Shown here in pieces: positions 59,973-64,000 of a DNA stretch of 64,000 nucleotides (position 1 is its first letter; each line of letters starts with the position of its first letter). The DNA comes from Methylobacterium radiotolerans JCM 2831 (lineage in GTDB: Bacteria > Pseudomonadota > Alphaproteobacteria > Rhizobiales > Beijerinckiaceae), in assembly GCF_000019725.1 (NCBI RefSeq), contig NC_010505.1, positions 2,855,001 to 2,919,000 of the forward strand, read 5' to 3'. The notes under the pieces are model-generated. The model was not told where the DNA came from. It saw nothing but the letters and a program-made list of their open reading frames with translations, and ran no database searches. The position numbers and the translations under genes were made by a program.

Positions 59973-60953
59973 TCAACCATTGCGGCCGGTGTAGTAGAGG
60001 TCCGGCGGGAGCGCGTCGCCCTTGCCGACGAGGCGGGCGCCGCCGAGCCGCGCCATCACCGCGTAGAGCTTCTCGGCGTCGGCGCGCTCCTCCTCGGTGG
60101 AGCGGCGCGGGATGCCGGCCAGGAAATCGTGCTTCAGGGCCTCGAAGGTTGCCTCGTCCTCCGCCGCCATCAGCGGGCGCACGATCTGCCACGTGCTCGG
60201 ATCGGACGCGAGCATGTCCTTGGCGGCGCGCGAGGCCCGGGCGAAGGCCGCCACGGCCGCGGGCTTCTCCTTCACGGTGGCGTCCTGGAACAGGTAGCCG
60301 ATCAGCGCCACGTCTCCGGGGACCCCGAGGGCGTGCATGATGTCTTCCGCGCCGACGAGCTGCCGGTACCCCTTGGCCTTCAGCCGGGCGCAGTAGGTCC
60401 AGTAAGTCAGCGCCGCGTCGAGGGCGCCCTGCTCCAGCTTCAGCGTGATCAGCGGCGGCGCGCCGTAGGCGATCTCGGCGGCCTGCTCGAGGTCGATGCC
60501 GGCCGCGTCCTTGGCCTGTGCTCGGAGGAGCAGCCAGTTCTTGTCCAGGGGGCCGCCGGCCACCCCGAGGCGCTTGCCCGCGAGATCCTTGAGGCTCTTC
60601 ACCGGGCTGTCGCCCGGAACCATGACGCCGCCCTCGGAGGTCGAGTACGGGATGAAGCGCACCGCTTGGCCGTCGTTGCCGAGGCGCGCGGCCCAGAGCA
60701 GGTCGCCGATGATCGTGTCGACCTGCCCGCCGATGAAGCTGATCCGGGCCGCGTCGTTGCCCGCGAGCTTGACCGCGTCGAGCGCGAAGCCGTTGGCCGT
60801 GTCGAGGCCGCGGGCCTTGATCACCGCCGCCTCCCAGGTGGACGTGCCGAAGGGCAGGCTCCCGAGTCGGATCGTGGGCACGTCGGCGCGCGCCGCCCGC
60901 AGGCCGAGGCCGCCGAGCAGGCCCCCGGCGAGCATCGCGCGCCGTGACAGCAT
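59973..60953 (-). CDS. ABC transporter substrate-binding protein (NMT1/SsuA-like)
   Basis: A 326-residue periplasmic binding protein of the NMT1/SsuA family. A twin-arginine-like leader (MLSRRAMLAGGLLGGLGLRAARA) suggests Tat or Sec export. VPTIRLGSLPFGTSTWEAA, then ARGLDTANGF and KRLGVAGGPLDKNWLLLR fit the two-lobe fold. The ligand is unknown (sulfonate, nitrate, aromatic or pyrimidine types share the fold). The ATG at 60953 lies 5 codons inside another ATG, with ggagaagg as the ribosome site. First gene of the transporter operon; divergent from the pterin dehydratase gene. Confidence 0.88.
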   Translation of the reverse strand: MLSRRAMLAGGLLGGLGLRAARADVPTIRLGSLPFGTSTWEAAVIKARGLDTANGFALDAVKLAGNDAARISFIGGQVDTIIGDLLWAARLGNDGQAVRFIPYSTSEGGVMVPGDSPVKSLKDLAGKRLGVAGGPLDKNWLLLRAQAKDAAGIDLEQAAEIAYGAPPLITLKLEQGALDAALTYWTYCARLKAKGYRQLVGAEDIMHALGVPGDVALIGYLFQDATVKEKPAAVAAFARASRAAKDMLASDPSTWQIVRPLMAAEDEATFEALKHDFLAGIPRRSTEEERADAEKLYAVMARLGGARLVGKGDALPPDLYYTGRNG

Positions 60954-61138
60954 CACGCCTTCTCCCATCGTATTGCGCAGTCTTCAGCGGCGGCAGACTG
61001 GAGTGCCGACCGAGCCGGACGCCATTGGCAAAAGGTCATAGGGCTCACACCTGTTTCCGTCCACCGTGGCAAACACGCTTGCGCGCAACTGGCCGCGGCG
61101 GCACCCTCGGCCGCGACGGCTTCATCGGAGACGGGATC

Positions 61139-61516
61139 ATGAGCGAGCGACGCGAAGGCGCACTGGACCAGGCGACCGTGGAGGCGCGGCTGAAGGCCGA
61201 GCTGCCCGCGTGGCGCCTGGAGGACGGGTGGATCCGGCGCACCTACAAGACGTCCGGCTGGAAGAGCACCCTGATGGTGATCAACACGGTCGGGCACCTC
61301 GCCGAGGCGGCGTGGCACCATCCCGACATCACGGCATCGTACGCCTGGGTCGAGGTCCGGCTGATGAACCACGCGGCCAAGGGCATCACCGACAAGGACT
61401 TCGCCCTCGCCCGGAAGATCGAGGAGGTCGTGTCCTGGCAGCCGGGCCTGGAGGGACAGGGGCTCGAGGGCACCCCGACGGATCCGCGCTTCGCCTACAT
61501 CAAGTACGAGAAGTAG
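61139..61516 (+). CDS. Pterin-4a-carbinolamine dehydratase family protein
   Basis: A 125-residue protein of the PCD/DCoH fold. The catalytic motif E-x3-HHP-x5-Y-x9-H-x8-D is satisfied by EAAWHHPDITASYAW and the following NHAAKGITDKD. Family length is about 95-110 residues, so this is a little longer at the C-terminus. Classic members dehydrate 4a-hydroxytetrahydrobiopterin after aromatic hydroxylation; bacterial paralogues can assist molybdopterin or other pterin work. No phhA is nearby. Confidence 0.87.
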   Translation: MSERREGALDQATVEARLKAELPAWRLEDGWIRRTYKTSGWKSTLMVINTVGHLAEAAWHHPDITASYAWVEVRLMNHAAKGITDKDFALARKIEEVVSWQPGLEGQGLEGTPTDPRFAYIKYEK

Positions 61517-61529
61517 CGGCCCGCCGGCG

Positions 61530-61751
61530 TCACCGGGGCTCCTTCACCCGGCGGCACTCCGTCTTCAGGTAGGCGGTCTTGCCGATCTCCTCGCGCAGCT
61601 CGGTGCGGGCGATGATCTCCTGCCAGCCGGTGGCGCAGCCGAGCTCGTTGGCGACCCGGACCTTGCGCACTTCGAGCGCCTGGGCGTCCGTGCAGGAATC
61701 CTGGGCGATCCCGTTGGCGCAGACCAGGACGACGGCGATGAAGGCGTTCAT
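61530..61751 (-). CDS. Small exported hypothetical protein
   Basis: A 73-residue protein with a short signal-like N-terminus (MNAFIAVVLVCANGIAQ) and three further Cys (SCTDA, GCATGW, ECRRVK). Similar small Cys-containing exported proteins occur in Methylobacterium genomes, but the function is unknown. ATG at 61751; it ends 13 bases from the convergent dehydratase gene. Confidence 0.6.
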   Translation of the reverse strand: MNAFIAVVLVCANGIAQDSCTDAQALEVRKVRVANELGCATGWQEIIARTELREEIGKTAYLKTECRRVKEPR

Positions 61752-61929
61752 GGGCGGGACGGTCCTCGTTTCCGTCGCACCCTACGCGCCGGAGCACCGT
61801 CGGGTTTCCGGCGACGCGGCCCCGCCCGCGCGAAAGATCGTCACGGTCGGCCCGCCCTGAGGGGGCGGAGGGGCGGGCCGACCGTTTCTCGCAGCGCCCG
61901 CAGGCGCTGCGATCGCGTGAACCGGCGGA

Positions 61930-64000
61930 TCAGCCGGCGTGAGCCGTGGGCGTGCCGCTCGCCTCCGGGCGGATGCGGTAGCAGCCGATGTAGAGGGCCG
62001 GCAGGAACAGCAGCGTCAGGAAGGTCGCCGCCAGGATCCCGCCGATCATCGCGAAGGCCATCGGCCCCCAGAACACCTCGCGGGCGATCGGGATCAGGCC
62101 CAGGCTCGCCGCCGCGGCGGTCAGGAGGATCGGCCGCATGCGGTGGTGCGTCGCCTCGAACACCGCCTCCCAGGGCGCCATCCCCTCGTCCCGGAACTCC
62201 TCGATCTGGCTCACCAGGATCACCGCGTTGCGGATGATGATCCCGATGAGCGCCAGGATGCCCAGGATGGCGACGAAGCCCATCGGCTTGTCGAACAGGA
62301 GCAGCGCCGGCACGACGCCGATCAGGCCGAGCGGCGCGACCGTGAAGACGAGGAGCATCCTTCCGAAGCTCTGGAGCTGCATCATCAGCAGGAACGCCAT
62401 GGCGAGCAGCATGACCGGGACTACGGCGGCGATCGGCCCCTGGCCCTTGGCGGATTCCTCGACGGCGCCGCCGGTCTGGACCGTGTATCCCTCCGGGAGC
62501 GCCTTGATGAAGGCGTCGATGCCGGGCTGCAGGGCGGCCACGATGGTGGCCGGCTGGGTCGCGTCGTGGATCGTGGCGCGCACCGTCACGGTCGGCAGGC
62601 GGTCGCGGCGCCAGACGATCGGCTGCTCGAGATCGTAGCCGATCCGCGCGAAGGCGAGCACGGGCACCACCGTGCCGTTCGCGAGACCGACCTGCAGCGA
62701 TTGCAGCGTGTCCAGGGAGGACCGCTCGGCCGCGCGGGCGCGGCCGACGACGTTGACCAGGTAGATCGAGTCGCGGACCTGCGTGATCGCCTGCCCGCCC
62801 TCGATCCCGTTCAGGATGCCGGCGACGTCCTGGCTGGTGACGCCGAGCTGGCGCGCCTTGTCCTGGAGGATCTCGACCCGCAGGACCTTGCCGGGCTCGT
62901 TCCAGTCGAAGGTCGGCACGTCGAGGCGCTTGTCGGCCGCGACCACGTTGGCGAGGTCGAGCGAGAGGCGACGCACCGTCTCCATGTTCGGGCCGCTGAG
63001 ACGGTACTGCACCGGCCGGCCGACGGGCGGTCCGAGGCTGAGGGGCTGCACCAGCACGTCGGTGCCGACGAAGTCGCGCAGGCCGATGGTCTGGAGGCGC
63101 GCCATCACGCGGTCCCGCACCTCCAGCGACTTCGTGACGATGACGATCTGCCCGAAGAACGCGTTCGCGAGCTGCTGGTCGAGGGGAAGGTAGAAGCGCA
63201 CCGCGCCCTCACCGACGTAGGACGACCAGCTCGTCACGTCCGGGTCGCCCTTCAGGTTCGCCTCGAACCGGTCCATCTGCGCCCGGGTCTCGGCGATGGT
63301 GGCGTTCTGCGGCAGGGTCAGGTCGACCAGCACCTCGGACCGGTCCGAGGACGGGAAGAACTGCTGCTGCACGTGGCCCATCCCGACGATGGCCGCCGCC
63401 ATCAGCCCGAGGCAGACCACCACCGTCGTCCAGTGCCAGCGCATGGCGATCCGGAGCGCCCGGACGAACAGGCGGGTGAAGATGCCCTGCTTCTCGGTGT
63501 GGTGCTTCATGGTCTTCGGCAGGAGCGTCACGCCGACGAGCGGCGCGAACAGGACCGCCACGACCCAGGAGACGAGCAGCGCGGCCGCGATCACCACGAA
63601 CAGCGAGTAGGTGTACTCGCCGGCGCCGGAGCCGTTGAAGCCGATCGGCAGGAAGCCCGCCACGGTGACGAGGGTCCCGGTGAGCATGGGGAATGCCGTC
63701 GACGTGTAGGCGAAGGTGGCGGCCTTCCGGAGCGTGTCGCCGCGCTCCAGGCGGGCCACCATCATCTCGACGGTGATCATGGCGTCGTCGACCAGGAGGC
63801 CCAGCGCGATGATCAGCGCGCCGAGGGAGATGCGCTGCAGGGTGACGTCCATGATCTGCATGACCACGAACACGATGGCGAGCACGAGCGGGATCGACAC
63901 CGAGACGACGAGGCCGGCGCGGACGCCGAGGCTCACGAAGCTCACCGCCAGCACGATGATCACGGCCTCGACCAGGGCCTCAGTGAAGCCGCCGACCGCG
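61930..64000 (-). CDS. RND efflux transporter permease (5' end outside window)
   Basis: At least 690 residues of an AcrB/MexB-type RND permease, open at the right edge, so the N-terminal part of roughly 300-350 residues lies outside. The visible part begins at TM3 (EALVEAVIIVLAVSF). It includes TM4 with the proton-relay Asp pair (GLLVDDAMITVEMM), the periplasmic porter loop, then the second TM block with GIIIRNAVILVSQIEEFRDEG and the final helices. Substrates are unknown; it may belong to the HAE-1 drug or a Ce/heavy-metal-like group, but no CusA-type Met residues were seen. The membrane-fusion partner must be further right. Confidence 0.93.
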   Translation of the reverse strand, partial: AVGGFTEALVEAVIIVLAVSFVSLGVRAGLVVSVSIPLVLAIVFVVMQIMDVTLQRISLGALIIALGLLVDDAMITVEMMVARLERGDTLRKAATFAYTSTAFPMLTGTLVTVAGFLPIGFNGSGAGEYTYSLFVVIAAALLVSWVVAVLFAPLVGVTLLPKTMKHHTEKQGIFTRLFVRALRIAMRWHWTTVVVCLGLMAAAIVGMGHVQQQFFPSSDRSEVLVDLTLPQNATIAETRAQMDRFEANLKGDPDVTSWSSYVGEGAVRFYLPLDQQLANAFFGQIVIVTKSLEVRDRVMARLQTIGLRDFVGTDVLVQPLSLGPPVGRPVQYRLSGPNMETVRRLSLDLANVVAADKRLDVPTFDWNEPGKVLRVEILQDKARQLGVTSQDVAGILNGIEGGQAITQVRDSIYLVNVVGRARAAERSSLDTLQSLQVGLANGTVVPVLAFARIGYDLEQPIVWRRDRLPTVTVRATIHDATQPATIVAALQPGIDAFIKALPEGYTVQTGGAVEESAKGQGPIAAVVPVMLLAMAFLLMMQLQSFGRMLLVFTVAPLGLIGVVPALLLFDKPMGFVAILGILALIGIIIRNAVILVSQIEEFRDEGMAPWEAVFEATHHRMRPILLTAAAASLGLIPIAREVFWGPMAFAMIGGILAATFLTLLFLPALYIGCYRIRPEASGTPTAHAG

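Overview
The window is high-G+C DNA (roughly 70% by eye) with the gene content of a pink-pigmented methylotrophic alphaproteobacterium, most likely Methylobacterium (or the sister genus Methylorubrum). Three things point there: an eight-gene TonB/ABC lanthanide-uptake type cluster in the order described for M. extorquens lutA-lutH, a methanofuran-type C1 cofactor biosynthesis operon, and an MxaD-like periplasmic protein paired with a YVTN beta-propeller. Species cannot be fixed by reading. No tRNA, rRNA, CRISPR array, transposase or phage gene was seen.

Layout. 1-2.7 kb: exopolysaccharide genes (a glycosyltransferase cut by the window edge and a WcaJ/ExoY-type undecaprenyl-phosphate sugar transferase). 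2.7-11.5 kb, minus strand: a small exported protein, then the lut-like cluster (TonB receptor, exported proteins, ABC permease and ATPase, cupredoxin-like protein, beta-propeller, binding protein). 11.6-17.1 kb, plus strand, divergent from lutA: a DUF3280-like protein, MfnB-, MfnE- and MfnF-like enzymes, DUF447, MxaD-like and a second beta-propeller, mostly overlapping or tightly spaced. A near-identical 16-bp element occurs between lutA and this operon and again, as an imperfect tandem pair, upstream of lutH. This is the best candidate here for an undescribed regulatory link between lanthanide uptake and C1 cofactor synthesis.

17-35 kb: mixed housekeeping and accessory genes. These include an alpha/beta hydrolase that has lost its nucleophile serine, a NepR-like small protein beside a lone receiver-domain protein, a double cold-shock protein, EF-P with its complete lysylation pair EpmA/EpmB, a formate/nitrite transporter, and the propionyl/acetyl-CoA carboxylase biotin subunit expected in an ethylmalonyl-CoA pathway organism.

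35-43 kb: L,D-transpeptidase, histone-deacetylase-like amidohydrolase, LysE exporter, then a minus-strand run anmK - McrB-N-domain protein - aroC - Doc-type Fic protein - ribB. The Fic gene is an AT-rich single-gene island fitted exactly between aroC and ribB.

43-53 kb: tyrS, an OmpR/KdpE-type regulator, and the conserved alphaproteobacterial block tatC-tatB-tatA-nagZ-SPOR-argS-dgt-erpA. It lacks scpA/scpB between nagZ and tatA and carries a Gly/Tyr-rich exported protein between argS and dgt. 53-64 kb: a large exported protein of unknown function, DUF2165, an MFS transporter, a PEP-mutase-family enzyme, a nitrate/sulfonate/taurine-type ABC transporter, a pterin carbinolamine dehydratase, and an RND efflux permease that runs off the window end.
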